A DNA stretch of 64,000 nucleotides from an uncultured Pseudophaeobacter sp. (GCA_905479575.1 CAJQNB010000003.1:43515-107514); one strand, 5' to 3'; positions 34,284 to 44,362 are shown, numbered from the stretch's first letter. Numbers and translations: made by a program. Notes: generated from the sequence alone by a model not told the origin.

Positions 34284-37200
34284 ATGCCAAAAAGAACCGA
34301 CATCCAGTCGATCATGATCATTGGTGCGGGGCCCATCATCATTGGGCAGGCCTGCGAATTCGACTATTCCGGCGCCCAGGCCTGTAAGGCCCTCAAGGAA
34401 GAGGGCTACCGGGTTATTCTGGTGAACTCGAACCCCGCCACCATCATGACCGACCCCGGTCTGGCGGATGCCACCTATATCGAACCCATCACCCCCGAGG
34501 TGGTCGCCAAGATCATCGAGAAAGAGCGCCCCGACGCGCTGCTGCCCACCATGGGCGGACAAACCGGCCTAAACACCTCGCTGGCGCTGGAAGAAATGGG
34601 CGTGCTGGAAGAATTTGGCGTCGAGATGATCGGCGCCACCCGCGAAGCCATCGAGATGGCCGAGGATCGCAAACTGTTCCGCGATGCCATGGACCGTCTG
34701 GGCATTGAAAATCCCCGCGCCACCATCGTCACCGCGCCAAAGCTGGAAGACGGCAAAGCCGACCTGAATGAGGGCGTGCGCATCGCCTTGGAAACGCTCG
34801 AAGATATCGGCTTGCCCGCGATCATCCGTCCCGCCTTTACCATGGGCGGCACCGGCGGTGGCGTTGCCTATAACCGGGAAGACTACGAGCACTTCTGCCG
34901 CACCGGCATGGATGCCTCGCCGGTCAATCAGATCCTGGTCGACGAGAGCCTGCTGGGCTGGAAAGAATTTGAGATGGAGGTGGTCCGCGACAAGGCGGAT
35001 AACGCCATCATCGTCTGCGCCATTGAAAACATCGATCCCATGGGCGTGCACACCGGGGATTCGATCACCGTGGCCCCGGCGCTGACGCTGACGGATAAAG
35101 AATACCAGATCATGCGGACCCATTCGATCAACGTGCTGCGTGAGATCGGTGTCGAAACTGGCGGCTCCAACGTGCAATGGGCGGTGAACCCTGCTGATGG
35201 CCGTATGGTGGTCATTGAGATGAACCCACGGGTGTCGCGCTCCTCGGCGCTGGCCTCCAAGGCCACCGGCTTCCCGATTGCCAAGATCGCCGCCAAACTG
35301 GCTGTGGGCTACACCCTGGACGAGCTGGACAACGACATCACCAAGGTCACACCGGCCTCGTTTGAGCCCTCGATCGACTATGTCGTCACCAAGATCCCAA
35401 AATTCGCCTTTGAGAAATTCCCCGGCTCCGAGCCCTATCTGACCACCGCGATGAAATCCGTGGGCGAGGCCATGTCTATTGGCCGCACCATCCACGAATC
35501 GATGCAAAAGGCGCTGGCCTCGATGGAATCGGGTCTCACCGGCTTTGATGAGGTTGAAATCCCCGGCCTGACCATTGGCACCTGGGACATTGCGACCGAC
35601 AAGGCTGCGGTGATCAAGGCGATCAGCCAGCAAACCCCGGACCGGCTGCGCACCATCGCCCAGGCGATGCGCCATGGGCTGACAAATGACGAGATCCACA
35701 GCGTCACCAAATTCGACCCCTGGTTCCTCGACCGTATCCGCGAAATCATTGATGCCGAAGCAGAGGTCCGCAGCAACGGCCTGCCCGCAGGTGAGAAAGC
35801 TCTGCGTCACCTCAAAATGCTTGGCTTTACCGATGCCCGCCTAGCCAATCTGACCGAAGCTTCGGAAAAATCCGTGCGCGATGCGCGGGTGGCCCAGGGC
35901 GTCACCGCTGTGTTCAAACGCATCGACACCTGCGCCGCCGAGTTCGAGGCCCAGACCCCCTATATGTATTCCACCTACGAGGCCCCGATGATGGGCGAAG
36001 TGGAATGTGAGGCGCGGCCTTCGGATCGCAAAAAGGTCGTCATTCTGGGCGGTGGTCCCAACCGGATCGGTCAGGGCATCGAGTTTGACTACTGCTGCTG
36101 CCACGCCTGCTATGCGCTGACGGACGCGGGCTATGAAACCATCATGGTCAACTGCAACCCTGAAACAGTGTCGACCGACTATGACACCTCGGACCGCTTG
36201 TATTTTGAACCGCTGACCTTTGAACATGTGATGGAAATCCTGCGAGTTGAGCAGGAAAACGGAACCCTACACGGGGTCATCGTCCAGTTTGGCGGTCAGA
36301 CGCCGCTGAAACTGGCCAATGCGCTGCAGGACGAGGGCATTCCGATCCTGGGCACCACCCCAGACGCCATCGACCTGGCGGAAGACCGCGAGCGCTTCCA
36401 GGAGCTGGTCAACAACCTCGGCCTCAAGCAGCCCCATAACGGCATTGCCTCGACAGATGCGCAAGCGCTGGAAATCGCGGAAGAAATCGGCTTCCCGCTG
36501 GTCATTCGCCCCTCGTATGTTTTGGGGGGCCGGGCGATGGAAATCGTGCGCGACATGGATCAGCTGCGCCGCTACATCGCCGAGGCGGTGGTGGTGTCCG
36601 GTGACAGCCCGGTGCTGCTGGACAGCTACCTGTCTGGCGCGGTGGAACTGGACGTGGATGCGATCTGCGACGGCACTGACGTGCATGTGGCAGGCATCAT
36701 GCAGCACATTGAAGAGGCCGGCGTGCACTCGGGTGATAGTGCCTGCTCGCTGCCGCCCTACTCCCTGTCCAAGGACGTAATCGAAGAAATCAAGACCCAG
36801 ACCTATGCGCTGGCCAAGGCGCTGAATGTTGTCGGCCTGATGAACATCCAGTTTGCAATCAAGGACGGGGTGATCTTCCTGATCGAGGTCAACCCCCGCG
36901 CCAGCCGTACTGTGCCCTTTGTGGCCAAGGCCACCGACAGCGCCATCGCCTCCATCGCGGCCCGCGTCATGGCAGGTGAAAAGCTCACCGCCTTCCCGCA
37001 CCGTGGCCCCTACAAGCCCGATGCCGGTTATGACGTGAACACCCCAATGGCGGATCCGATGACCCTGGCTGATCCCGATATGCCCTGGTTCTCGGTCAAA
37101 GAGGCGGTGCTACCCTTTGCCCGCTTCCCCGGCGTTGACACCCTGTTGGGGCCAGAAATGCGCTCCACCGGTGAAGTCATGGGCTGGGACCGCGATTTCC

Positions 37201-37640
37201 CGCGGGCCTTCCTCAAGGCGCAGATGGGGGCCGGCATGGTGCTGCCAAGCGAGGGCCGTGCCTTTATCTCCATCAAGGACGCCGACAAGGGCGCGCCAAT
37301 GCTGGAAGCGGCCACTGTGCTGATCGAGCAAGGCTTTACCCTGATGGCCACTGGTGGCACCCACAAATGGCTGGACGGTCACGGCGTCGCCTGTGAGCTG
37401 GTCAACAAAGTCTATGAAGGCCGCCCGCATGTGGTGGACCTGCTGAAAGACGGCCATGTGCAGCTGCTGATGAACACCACCGAAGGCGCCCAGGCTGTGG
37501 AAGACAGCAAGGAAATGCGTTCAGTCGCGCTGTATGACAAGATCCCCTACTTCACCACCGCCGCCGCCTCGAATGCGGCTGCGCTGGCGATCAAGGCCCA
37601 GGCCGAAGGCGATGTGGAAGTGAAGAGCCTACAAGGCTAG
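34284..37640 (+). CDS. carB: Carbamoyl-phosphate synthase large subunit
   Basis: The 1118-residue subunit makes carbamoyl phosphate for arginine and pyrimidines from bicarbonate, ATP and ammonia passed on by CarA. Two homologous ATP-grasp halves are visible: [28 protein letters not shown] and [31 protein letters not shown] open each. The C-terminal MGS-like allosteric domain contains [14 protein letters not shown] and LLMNTTEG. The ATG at 34284 has AAGGAAG upstream; longer frames are excluded. carA is not in the window. A terminator follows. Confidence 0.97.
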   Translation: MPKRTDIQSIMIIGAGPIIIGQACEFDYSGAQACKALKEEGYRVILVNSNPATIMTDPGLADATYIEPITPEVVAKIIEKERPDALLPTMGGQTGLNTSLALEEMGVLEEFGVEMIGATREAIEMAEDRKLFRDAMDRLGIENPRATIVTAPKLEDGKADLNEGVRIALETLEDIGLPAIIRPAFTMGGTGGGVAYNREDYEHFCRTGMDASPVNQILVDESLLGWKEFEMEVVRDKADNAIIVCAIENIDPMGVHTGDSITVAPALTLTDKEYQIMRTHSINVLREIGVETGGSNVQWAVNPADGRMVVIEMNPRVSRSSALASKATGFPIAKIAAKLAVGYTLDELDNDITKVTPASFEPSIDYVVTKIPKFAFEKFPGSEPYLTTAMKSVGEAMSIGRTIHESMQKALASMESGLTGFDEVEIPGLTIGTWDIATDKAAVIKAISQQTPDRLRTIAQAMRHGLTNDEIHSVTKFDPWFLDRIREIIDAEAEVRSNGLPAGEKALRHLKMLGFTDARLANLTEASEKSVRDARVAQGVTAVFKRIDTCAAEFEAQTPYMYSTYEAPMMGEVECEARPSDRKKVVILGGGPNRIGQGIEFDYCCCHACYALTDAGYETIMVNCNPETVSTDYDTSDRLYFEPLTFEHVMEILRVEQENGTLHGVIVQFGGQTPLKLANALQDEGIPILGTTPDAIDLAEDRERFQELVNNLGLKQPHNGIASTDAQALEIAEEIGFPLVIRPSYVLGGRAMEIVRDMDQLRRYIAEAVVVSGDSPVLLDSYLSGAVELDVDAICDGTDVHVAGIMQHIEEAGVHSGDSACSLPPYSLSKDVIEEIKTQTYALAKALNVVGLMNIQFAIKDGVIFLIEVNPRASRTVPFVAKATDSAIASIAARVMAGEKLTAFPHRGPYKPDAGYDVNTPMADPMTLADPDMPWFSVKEAVLPFARFPGVDTLLGPEMRSTGEVMGWDRDFPRAFLKAQMGAGMVLPSEGRAFISIKDADKGAPMLEAATVLIEQGFTLMATGGTHKWLDGHGVACELVNKVYEGRPHVVDLLKDGHVQLLMNTTEGAQAVEDSKEMRSVALYDKIPYFTTAAASNAAALAIKAQAEGDVEVKSLQG

Positions 37641-37667
37641 GTGACGCGTTTACAAAACAAAGAATTC

Positions 37668-37702
37668 AAACCCCGGTTCATTGAGCCGGGGTTTCGTTTT
37701 TT
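37668..37702 (+). terminator. Rho-independent terminator of carB
   Basis: AAACCCCGG (37668-37676) pairs with CCGGGGTTT (37686-37694), extendable to 12 pairs with one G-T, followed by CGTTTTTT. It overlaps the end of the convergent gene. Confidence 0.88.
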
Positions 37703-38187
37703 GGCTGGTCCCAATCCTGGCCTTCAAAGCTTTGTGTAAATCGCGCGCCGTTAAATGTATGGGTGCAGCAGGGGCACCAGGGCTTCATCTGATCCACCGT
37801 CAATTCGGGATCGACCAGCGCGAGGCGATTGTCCTCATCGACAAACAGGCCGCTGAAATAGGTGCTTTCCCCCGTGCGCACGTAGCGTTCGCCATCCTCT
37901 GGCTGCAGCGCAACCATCCTGAAAATGGGGTCTTCCGTGTCAAGCCGCGCCACCGCTTCGCTATAGACATCATCCCAGTCCTGCCCCACCTTTGACAGCA
38001 AGAACCTATACAGCGGCGTGTAGTCCAACCCGTGGCGGTGTTTCTTATGCATCGACCCGCGCGAGGAGGCATTTCTCTTGGTCTCCTTGGTGTTGCGCTC
38101 CCAGCGGGACTTTCCACCATCACCATGCTCAACCCGGTGAGTTTTGGTGTTCACCCGCCGAAACAGTGGTTTTTTCTCTGGCCTCAT
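37678..38187 (-). CDS. Conserved hypothetical protein with CPCC motif
   Basis: A 169-residue basic protein, not assignable to a named family. The first ~50 residues are very rich in Lys, Arg and His. The central part (YTPLYRFLLSKVGQDWDDVYSEAVARLDTEDPIF) resembles small conserved hypothetical proteins I have seen in several bacterial groups; near the C-terminus it has KPWCPCCTHTFNG, a possible metal site. The beginning may be annotated too long: an ATG at the MHKKHRHGLDY position (about residue 46) is an alternative. The stop lies inside the carB terminator. Confidence 0.6.
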   Translation of the reverse strand: MRPEKKPLFRRVNTKTHRVEHGDGGKSRWERNTKETKRNASSRGSMHKKHRHGLDYTPLYRFLLSKVGQDWDDVYSEAVARLDTEDPIFRMVALQPEDGERYVRTGESTYFSGLFVDEDNRLALVDPELTVDQMKPWCPCCTHTFNGARFTQSFEGQDWDQPKNETPAQ

Positions 38188-38267
38188 GGGGGAGCTCCTG
38201 CGTCCATCAGTCTTTCAGGCCAAGATACTAACCTCGCTGCAAAAAGAAACAACGCCCGCCGGTTTTA

Positions 38268-38359
38268 CCTTGGTCAGACGCGTGTTTGCCTTGGTCAGAC
38301 CCAATGTCCGGATCTAACTGGGGCGCGGATCTGACTGGGGCGCGGATCAGTCTGGGGGC
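38268..38359. repeat. Short direct and tandem repeats
   Basis: CCTTGGTCAGAC occurs at 38268-38279 and 38289-38300. A 17-base unit GATCTAACTGGGGCGCG (38311-38327) is repeated with one change at 38328-38344, followed by a degenerate third unit that runs into the stop of the carbonic anhydrase gene. Confidence 0.7.
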
Positions 38360-39240
38360 TAGTGCTCGATCACAGACAGCAGGTCGCGGTTGATCACCAG
38401 ATTGCGCACCCCATGGGCATGGTCTTCGTCAAACCTGTTGTAGGACAGCCATTTGGCAACGGACTGGATGCTGACCTTGGCAACCTTGGGCCGCACGCCC
38501 CAGGTCACTTGAAAGGGCGAGCCCTTTTCATTGTAGCCGGGACCGGTTGTTGAGCCGGAATACTCCACCACCCGACCGGTATCTGTGGGAATATTGATGG
38601 CCTGGGTCAGGCCGTTTTGCTTTTGCAGCCGGGTGAGTTTGGTGAAATCCAGCGCGGTTTCGTCGTTGACCAGCACATAGACCTGGGCCTCGACGCGCAG
38701 TTGTGGGTTCTTGATCGCATCGCTGAGACAGGACCCAAGGGTCGGGCCTGGGTCAACCCGCGCCGTGGTGTGGACATAGTGCACCTCAATGGTGTCTCCG
38801 GGCACCAGGCTGCCATGTTCGGTGACCCCGACGTCCTGCTCCAGCGGCATGAGTTCAGTCTGGCTCAGCGTGCCTGAGTATTTGTAGCCACTGCCAAAGC
38901 CATGCCCGTCCCCATTGCCGGCATATGTGGTGAACTCGCCCCCGCGATGTTCCGCATTCTCATGGAAGTGGATGTTGCACAGGTTCATCTCTGTGTAGGG
39001 AGGGGCCGCTTCAAACTCCACGCGGTTACTCCCGGCCGGGCTGTCGATATCACGCGGGGACTGGGGACCAAAACCTGCAAAAAGCGTGTTTTCCAACAGA
39101 TGTGCGCGCTGTGTTTCCACAACTGCGTTCGGCACCTCTTCCGCCACCGCGCCATGCCCGTCAGACGCGGCCAACGCCCCCCCACTCCAAACTGCCATCG
39201 TGACGAGTGTCGCGGAAATCAAAGATGTCGTTTTGTGCAT
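38359..39240 (-). CDS. Putative secreted delta-class carbonic anhydrase
   Basis: This 293-residue protein has a Sec signal peptide (residues 1-24, ending GGALAA) and the delta-CA signature PYTEMNLCNIHFHENAEHRGGEF (about 81-103) with Cys88, His91, His93 and His98; two of the His are probable zinc ligands. Further family-like parts are GYKYSG, VEVHYVHTTA-like IEVHYVHTTARVDPG, LGSCLSD (possible disulfide with Cys88) and NPQLRVEAQVYVLVND. Delta-CAs were first found in marine diatoms. It should act in the periplasm or outside, interconverting CO2 and bicarbonate. Identification rests on remembered motifs. Confidence 0.72.
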   Translation of the reverse strand: MHKTTSLISATLVTMAVWSGGALAASDGHGAVAEEVPNAVVETQRAHLLENTLFAGFGPQSPRDIDSPAGSNRVEFEAAPPYTEMNLCNIHFHENAEHRGGEFTTYAGNGDGHGFGSGYKYSGTLSQTELMPLEQDVGVTEHGSLVPGDTIEVHYVHTTARVDPGPTLGSCLSDAIKNPQLRVEAQVYVLVNDETALDFTKLTRLQKQNGLTQAINIPTDTGRVVEYSGSTTGPGYNEKGSPFQVTWGVRPKVAKVSIQSVAKWLSYNRFDEDHAHGVRNLVINRDLLSVIEH

Positions 39241-39510
39241 AGCGCGTCCCCTGACCGGATACTGAGGCTTATGACGTAAATAGCCTGCCCGCCAGTATAT
39301 CCCTAGGCTCTTAAATTTTCGTATTATTGCCAGTTTCTTGGATTATTTTATGCACCTGCCTCAGCAACTCTCTGTATCGCAGACTGAGCTGCTCCCTGTC
39401 CGTTGAACAAGATCTGGCGTAGATTATGCCACTCTTTTCACCTGCTGATCAGGCTGGGGTTCCACTGATCCGCCTTACCTTGGCTCAGCTCTTTCACACT
39501 GGTCCTGACC
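39241..39510. other. Promoter region of the carbonic anhydrase gene
   Basis: About 270 bases between the leftward carbonic anhydrase gene and the terminator of the RND operon. The part 39270-39360 is AT-rich and likely holds the promoter; no specific pair stands out. Confidence 0.35.
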
Positions 39511-39548
39511 CAAAAAAAGGCCCCGATCTACGGGGCCTTTTGTTTTTT
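39511..39548 (-). terminator. Rho-independent terminator of the RND operon
   Basis: AAAAGGCCCCG (39515-39525) pairs with CGGGGCCTTTT (39531-39541), loop ATCTA. On the minus strand it ends in seven T; on the plus strand it also ends in TTTTGTTTTTT. Confidence 0.9.
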
Positions 39549-39573
39549 GATCAATATTCTCAGGCCTTTATTC

Positions 39574-42500
39574 TCAGGCCTTTGCCAACCTGCGCTTTTC
39601 GTCGCGGGCAAAGAATATCAGGTAGAACACCGGCGCCGCCACCAGGGTCAGCACGGTGGCAAAGGCCAAGCCGCCCATGATGGTCACCGCCATGGAGACA
39701 AAGAAGGCATCCCACAACAGCGGGATCATCCCCAGAATGGTGGTGACCGCCGCCAGCATCACCGGGCGCAGACGCGACACCGAGGCTTCGACAATGGCCT
39801 CGCGCAGGGGCTTACCCTCTTCGCGCACCAGGTCGATTTCCTCGACCAGGACGATACCGTTCTTGATCAACATGCCGGACAGGCTGAGCAGCCCCAGAAG
39901 TGCGGTGAAGGTAAAGGGCAGTCCGGTCCCCAACAGCCCCATGGCCACGCCGTTGACCGACATCGGCACCAAGAGCCAGATGATGATCGGCTGGCGAATG
40001 GCATTGAACAGAAACACCGAGATCATCACCATAATCAGCGCCGTCACCGGTAGCTGCTTGCCCAGACTCTTGTTGGCGTCGCCCGAGCTTTCATGGTCGC
40101 CGCCCCATTCCATTGTGTAGCCCGGCGGCAGCTGCATCTCCTCGATGGTAGACTGGATCTCGGAAAAGACCGACGCCGCAGTCAAATCGACAGGGATATC
40201 AGCCCCGACCGTGAGGGTTGGAACCCGGTCGCGGCGGTGCAACAGGGTATCCTCCAGCTCCAGATCCACCCCGTCGATCATCTGCTCCATCGGCAGAAAC
40301 TTCTGGGCGGTAGTGGAATAGACCACCTGGTCCATGAAGTTGTAGGTGTCCCCCTGGTGACGGCGGATCACAATCGGGATCAGCCGGTCCTGCTCGCGAA
40401 ACACGCCCGCCTGCAACCCATCGGTCGAAAACAACAGCGTATCGGCAATATCTTCGCGGGCAATGCCTGCGGTCTGTGCCCGGTCGGTGGCATAGCGCGG
40501 CGTCAGGACAAACTCGCGCTCCCGCCAGTTCTGCCGGGTGTTGAGGATATTGGGCGACGCCGCCTCGAGGCGACGCATGGCCACTTCTCCCAGCTGCCGC
40601 AGTACAGTTGAGTCGGGACCAGAGAAGCGCACCTGGATCGGATCACCGCCACCGGGTCCAAAGACCAGACGTTTGGTACGGAATTCGCCCTCCGGCAACT
40701 GTGCCTGCCCAAAGGCTTCGAGATCGGCCTGAAGGGGGGGAATTGCAGCAATATCCGCCGTACGAATGATCAAATGGCCATAGCTCGGGTTTGGTTTCTG
40801 CGCATCATAGGTCAACAAGAAGCGCGAGGCCCCCTGACCGATATAGGTTGAGAAATCCACCACGTCGTCACGGTTGGACAGCCAGTCCTCGACAATCTTC
40901 AAATGGGCTGAGGTCGTCTCGATCTTGCTGCCCTGTGGCAGCTTGTAGTGCACAAAGAACAAAGGCGTATTGGAGTTCGGAAAGAACTGCTGTTTGACGG
41001 TGCCAAAGGCTGCAAAACAGACAACCGTCAGGCCGATAAGCCCGGCCACCACCAGCCAGCGCAGCTTGAGCGAGATCCGCAGCAAGCCGCCATAGGCGCG
41101 AAACAGCAGCCCACCGTAGGCATCGGCGCCCCCCTCTTTCCCCTGTTTAAAGAAGTAATGACCCAGGATCGGCGTCGCCGTCAGGGCCAGAACCCAGCTC
41201 AGCAGCAGCGAAATGGCAATCACCGCAAACAGCGAGAACAGGAATTCACCAGCCGAATCCGGGCTGAGCCCGATGCCGGCAAAGGCCATGATGCCAATCA
41301 CCGTCGCCCCCAATAGCGGGATCTGGGTCTTGGCTGCGGCATCATGCGCGGCATCGCGTGAATTGCGCCCGCGCTGCATGGATATTTGCATACCTTCGGC
41401 AACAACAATGGCGTTATCCACCAGCATCCCCATAGCAATGATCAGTGCGCCCAGGGAAATCCGTTCCATTTCAATGGAAAACAGGTTCATGAACAAAAGT
41501 GTGCCAACAACCGTCAACAACAGCGTGGCGCCAACGACCACAGCCGCCCGCCAGCCCATGAACAGGGCCAGAACCGCTACAACAATTGCAACCGAGGTCG
41601 CCAGGTTGACCAAAAAGTCATTGGAGGCCTGATCCACCACCAGGTGCTGCTGGTAAATCGGCAAAAGCGCCACCCCAAAGGGAATTTGTGTATCCAGCTC
41701 TGCCAGACGCGCATCGACCCGGTTGCCCACCTCAACGATGTTTTCGCTGGCCAGACCCGCGATCCCAAGCGTGAAGGCTTCGACGCCGTTAAAGCGGATC
41801 ATCAGGTCGGGGTTGCTGGTTCGCCCCCGGTAAACCTTTGCCATGTCGACAACATTGATCACCTCCCCCTGGGCGCCAATAGACAGACCCGCAATCTCGG
41901 ACACGGTATCCGAGCCTTCCGGGGCGCTGATGCGGTTTTCGGCGGCGTCACCGTCCAGATACCCACCGGAGCGCACCGTATTGGAGGTGGCAATAGAGTT
42001 GGCAATGGCCGCAATCGAGATATTCTGATTGACCGAAATCGCCATGTCAGGCTCAACAAAAACCGCCTCATCCGGCAGGCCTGAGATCTCGACATCGGCG
42101 ACACCGTCCACTGCCAGCAGCTCACGACGCAGGAAGGTGGCGAGCTCGTGGCGTTCCGCATCGGTGTAGCCTTCGGCGGTGACCGCATAAAACAGGCCAA
42201 ACACATCGCCAAAGCTGTCATTGACATAGGGCTGCGACACCCCATCCGGCAGCCCCCGCGCGGCATCGCGGATCTTGGCGCGCAGATCGGTCCAGATGGC
42301 TGGCAACTCGGTGCCATCATAGGTGTCTTGCATCTCCACTTCGATCAACGAGTTGCCGGGGCGGTTGATCGAGGTGATGGTTTTGACTTCCCCCATTTTC
42401 TGAATGGCGGATTCCAGCGGCTCGGTGACTTCGCGCGCCACCTGTTCGGCGCTGGCCCCGGGGTAGTGGGTAACCACCACCGCCTGTTTGATAGTAAAGG

Positions 42501-42615
42501 CCGGGTCTTCCAGCCGTCCGAGGTTCAAAAACCCCCAGATGCCGCCCAGCAAGGCCACCAGCATGATGATCCAGGTGTAAAGCGGCCGGTCAATCGAGGC
42601 GCGTGCGATATCCAT
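39574..42615 (-). CDS. RND-family efflux transporter permease
   Basis: A 1013-residue AcrB/MexB-type inner-membrane pump with twelve predicted helices and two large periplasmic loops. The first helix (RPLYTWIIMLVALLGGIWGFLNLGRLEDPAF) and the helix-4 region MGMLVDNAIVVAEGMQ, with the proton-relay Asp, are plain; VPMSVNGVAMGLLGTGLPFTFTALLGLLSLSGMLIKNGIVLVEEID marks the second half. Its N-terminus reads LEDPAFTIKQAVVVTHYPGAS, as in the pumps of the CusA-distant, hydrophobic-compound group. Operon order marR-adaptor-permease; an outer-membrane channel is not encoded here. Confidence 0.93.
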   Translation of the reverse strand: MDIARASIDRPLYTWIIMLVALLGGIWGFLNLGRLEDPAFTIKQAVVVTHYPGASAEQVAREVTEPLESAIQKMGEVKTITSINRPGNSLIEVEMQDTYDGTELPAIWTDLRAKIRDAARGLPDGVSQPYVNDSFGDVFGLFYAVTAEGYTDAERHELATFLRRELLAVDGVADVEISGLPDEAVFVEPDMAISVNQNISIAAIANSIATSNTVRSGGYLDGDAAENRISAPEGSDTVSEIAGLSIGAQGEVINVVDMAKVYRGRTSNPDLMIRFNGVEAFTLGIAGLASENIVEVGNRVDARLAELDTQIPFGVALLPIYQQHLVVDQASNDFLVNLATSVAIVVAVLALFMGWRAAVVVGATLLLTVVGTLLFMNLFSIEMERISLGALIIAMGMLVDNAIVVAEGMQISMQRGRNSRDAAHDAAAKTQIPLLGATVIGIMAFAGIGLSPDSAGEFLFSLFAVIAISLLLSWVLALTATPILGHYFFKQGKEGGADAYGGLLFRAYGGLLRISLKLRWLVVAGLIGLTVVCFAAFGTVKQQFFPNSNTPLFFVHYKLPQGSKIETTSAHLKIVEDWLSNRDDVVDFSTYIGQGASRFLLTYDAQKPNPSYGHLIIRTADIAAIPPLQADLEAFGQAQLPEGEFRTKRLVFGPGGGDPIQVRFSGPDSTVLRQLGEVAMRRLEAASPNILNTRQNWREREFVLTPRYATDRAQTAGIAREDIADTLLFSTDGLQAGVFREQDRLIPIVIRRHQGDTYNFMDQVVYSTTAQKFLPMEQMIDGVDLELEDTLLHRRDRVPTLTVGADIPVDLTAASVFSEIQSTIEEMQLPPGYTMEWGGDHESSGDANKSLGKQLPVTALIMVMISVFLFNAIRQPIIIWLLVPMSVNGVAMGLLGTGLPFTFTALLGLLSLSGMLIKNGIVLVEEIDLVREEGKPLREAIVEASVSRLRPVMLAAVTTILGMIPLLWDAFFVSMAVTIMGGLAFATVLTLVAAPVFYLIFFARDEKRRLAKA

Positions 42616-42625
42616 GTTCTCAGCC

Positions 42626-43699
42626 TCAGTTCGTAAAGCCGCTGAACCGGCGGACCTTTTGTCCGTCGATCAGGGCACTGCCACCGGTAGAGACAATTTC
42701 CTCCCCACCTTGCAGACCGGAAGAAATGGCAAAATCGCCATGTTGGGTTGCCACCAGCTCAACCTTGACCCAAGTCACCTCGCCGGTCTCGCCGCCTTTG
42801 GGGGTAAAAACCATAACGCCGGTGTCGCCTTCAGGTGTGGTCACAATCGCGGTGGAAGGCACCAGAATTCCCTGTTCACCGGTATCAACCTTGACCCGCA
42901 CCGAGGCAGAGGCCCCCGGCAGGATCTGGCGGCCCTCTGGGGGCTGCATGCTAAAGGTCACCCGAAACGTCTGGCCAATATTGCTGGCCTCCGCGGTGAA
43001 TTCGAGGATCTGAAGCGGAAAGCTTTCGTCGCTGCCGGGAAAGATGGCGATGGTTTCAACATTGTCACCGCGATCGGCGCGCTGAAACAGCACCTCCGGC
43101 ACATCCACTTCGATATGCAGCTCTGACATGTCGTGCAGGCGCACAATTGGCGCCCCCGCCGCAACGGTGGTGAAATTCTCCACTTCGCGGGTGGAGACCA
43201 GGGCCTCAAACGGGGCGTTCAAGGTGGCATGGCGCAGTTCATATTCCGCATTGCGCAGGGCCACCTGCGCCAGCCCAGCCTGGGTTTGGGCATCTTCAAT
43301 CGAGACCGCACTCACGGTGCCTTTCAACTGCTCCAGACGGCTGACAGTTCTGTCAGCCTGTTCTTTTTGCAGCCGCGCCTGTTCCAGGTTCAGTTCAAAA
43401 GGTTCCAGATCCAATTCAGCGATCAGCTGCCCCTGGGGCACAATATAGCCTTCGGCAACCGGAAAGCGCATCACCTGTCCGGGCACCTGAAAAGCCAGAT
43501 CAACCGTCTGTTTGGCCGCCACTTGGCCAAAGAACTGCCGTTCCAGCAAGCGGGTGCCAGATTGCGTTGTCATCAGTTTCACCGGCTTGAGCACCTCTTC
43601 CGCCTGCACAGCTGCGGGCGCGGTGATCCCAGCCACCAGCAACGCTGGACCGGCCAATACCGGCATCAGAGCCACGGCTATCTTTTGCAATAGGGGCAT
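42626..43699 (-). CDS. RND efflux periplasmic adaptor subunit
   Basis: A 357-residue membrane-fusion protein with a signal sequence (MPVLAGPALLVAGITAPAAVQA), a biotinyl-lipoyl-like domain (GQVMRFPVAEGYIVPQGQLIAELD), an alpha-helical hairpin (LEQARLQKEQADRTVSRLEQL), the second lipoyl half (APFEALVSTREVENFTTVAAGAPIVRLHD) and a beta-barrel region. It connects the RND pump with the outer-membrane channel. It ends 10 bases before the pump gene and starts 3 bases after the marR stop, so the three form one operon. Confidence 0.9.
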   Translation of the reverse strand: MPLLQKIAVALMPVLAGPALLVAGITAPAAVQAEEVLKPVKLMTTQSGTRLLERQFFGQVAAKQTVDLAFQVPGQVMRFPVAEGYIVPQGQLIAELDLEPFELNLEQARLQKEQADRTVSRLEQLKGTVSAVSIEDAQTQAGLAQVALRNAEYELRHATLNAPFEALVSTREVENFTTVAAGAPIVRLHDMSELHIEVDVPEVLFQRADRGDNVETIAIFPGSDESFPLQILEFTAEASNIGQTFRVTFSMQPPEGRQILPGASASVRVKVDTGEQGILVPSTAIVTTPEGDTGVMVFTPKGGETGEVTWVKVELVATQHGDFAISSGLQGGEEIVSTGGSALIDGQKVRRFSGFTN

Positions 43700-43702
43700 G
43701 TC

Positions 43703-44200
43703 TTATCTCTCCTTGCCGGGACAGCGGTTGGCAGCCCCCAAAAACGTCTTTTGTAGTTTATCTGATAACACAGAAAATTTCTGTATATCGTCGTCATTAA
43801 GGTCACAAATCTCGCGAAAGGCCTGCTCTGCCCGCTTTTCCAGCGCCGCGCGCAGGCTGCGGCCCTTGGCGGTGAGCTGCAGCAAAAAGGCACGTCGGTC
43901 CTGGGCATCACGCAGCCGCACTGCCAGGCCATCCTGTTCAAGCCGGTCGGCGGCCATGGTCACGCTAGAGGGCACCAGCATCAATGTCTTTGCCAGCTCT
44001 CCCAGGCGACGCGGGTGGTCCAGCTGCAGCAAAAGATAGCATTCCGCCCGTCCCAGGCCGCTGATGATTTCCTGTTTTCCCAGGGCATCTTCCATACGCC
44101 AGTATAGCGCGAACATCGCAAGCAATACCCTCATTTCAGGGCTGGCCTGCTGGTCAACAGTGGTGGGCGGTGCGGTTTTTGACATTTTGGACCGGATCAA
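43703..44200 (-). CDS. MarR-family transcriptional regulator
   Basis: A 165-residue winged-helix regulator: LGRAECYLLLQLDHPRRLGELAKTLMLVPSSVTMAADRLEQDGLAVRLRDAQDRRAFLLQLTAKGRSL covers the DNA-binding helices and the wing (DxRxxxLxLT). First gene of the operon with the RND adaptor and pump, so it probably represses them and is released by a pump substrate. Two palindromes lie just upstream; the GTTCAG-TCG-CTGAAC one is a good candidate for its operator. Confidence 0.88.
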   Translation of the reverse strand: MIRSKMSKTAPPTTVDQQASPEMRVLLAMFALYWRMEDALGKQEIISGLGRAECYLLLQLDHPRRLGELAKTLMLVPSSVTMAADRLEQDGLAVRLRDAQDRRAFLLQLTAKGRSLRAALEKRAEQAFREICDLNDDDIQKFSVLSDKLQKTFLGAANRCPGKER

Positions 44201-44223
44201 TTTCTGGTGATTCCCATGCTATA

Positions 44224-44238
44224 GTTCAGTCGCTGAAC
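44224..44238. promoter_or_regulatory. Candidate MarR operator
   Basis: GTTCAGTCGCTGAAC is a perfect 6-3-6 palindrome 24 bases upstream of the marR ATG. Size and position fit autoregulation by a MarR dimer. Confidence 0.5.
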
Positions 44239-44244
44239 CTTTCA

Positions 44245-44260
44245 TGTGATGAACATCACA
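44245..44260. promoter_or_regulatory. Perfect CRP-type binding site
   Basis: TGTGATGAACATCACA is a perfect palindrome with both TGTGA/TCACA half-sites of the CRP consensus (TGTGA-N6-TCACA). It lies between divergent marR (45 bases from its start) and the KAS III gene (103 bases). Other CRP/FNR-family regulators could use it. Confidence 0.6.
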
Positions 44261-44362
44261 CTTCTGTTGCCAAAACCCGGCAACCAGCCCCGTCGTAAAC
44301 CTTGACCTTTGGGTAAAAAAAGCGCCACAAATGTAGCGTTTCTTCCCCATAGGGTCTCTGTC

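Noticed and set aside
34569..35810. A 413-codon antisense frame within carB
   Set aside because: Only a shadow of the carbamoyl-phosphate synthase frame; no ribosome site and no similarity.
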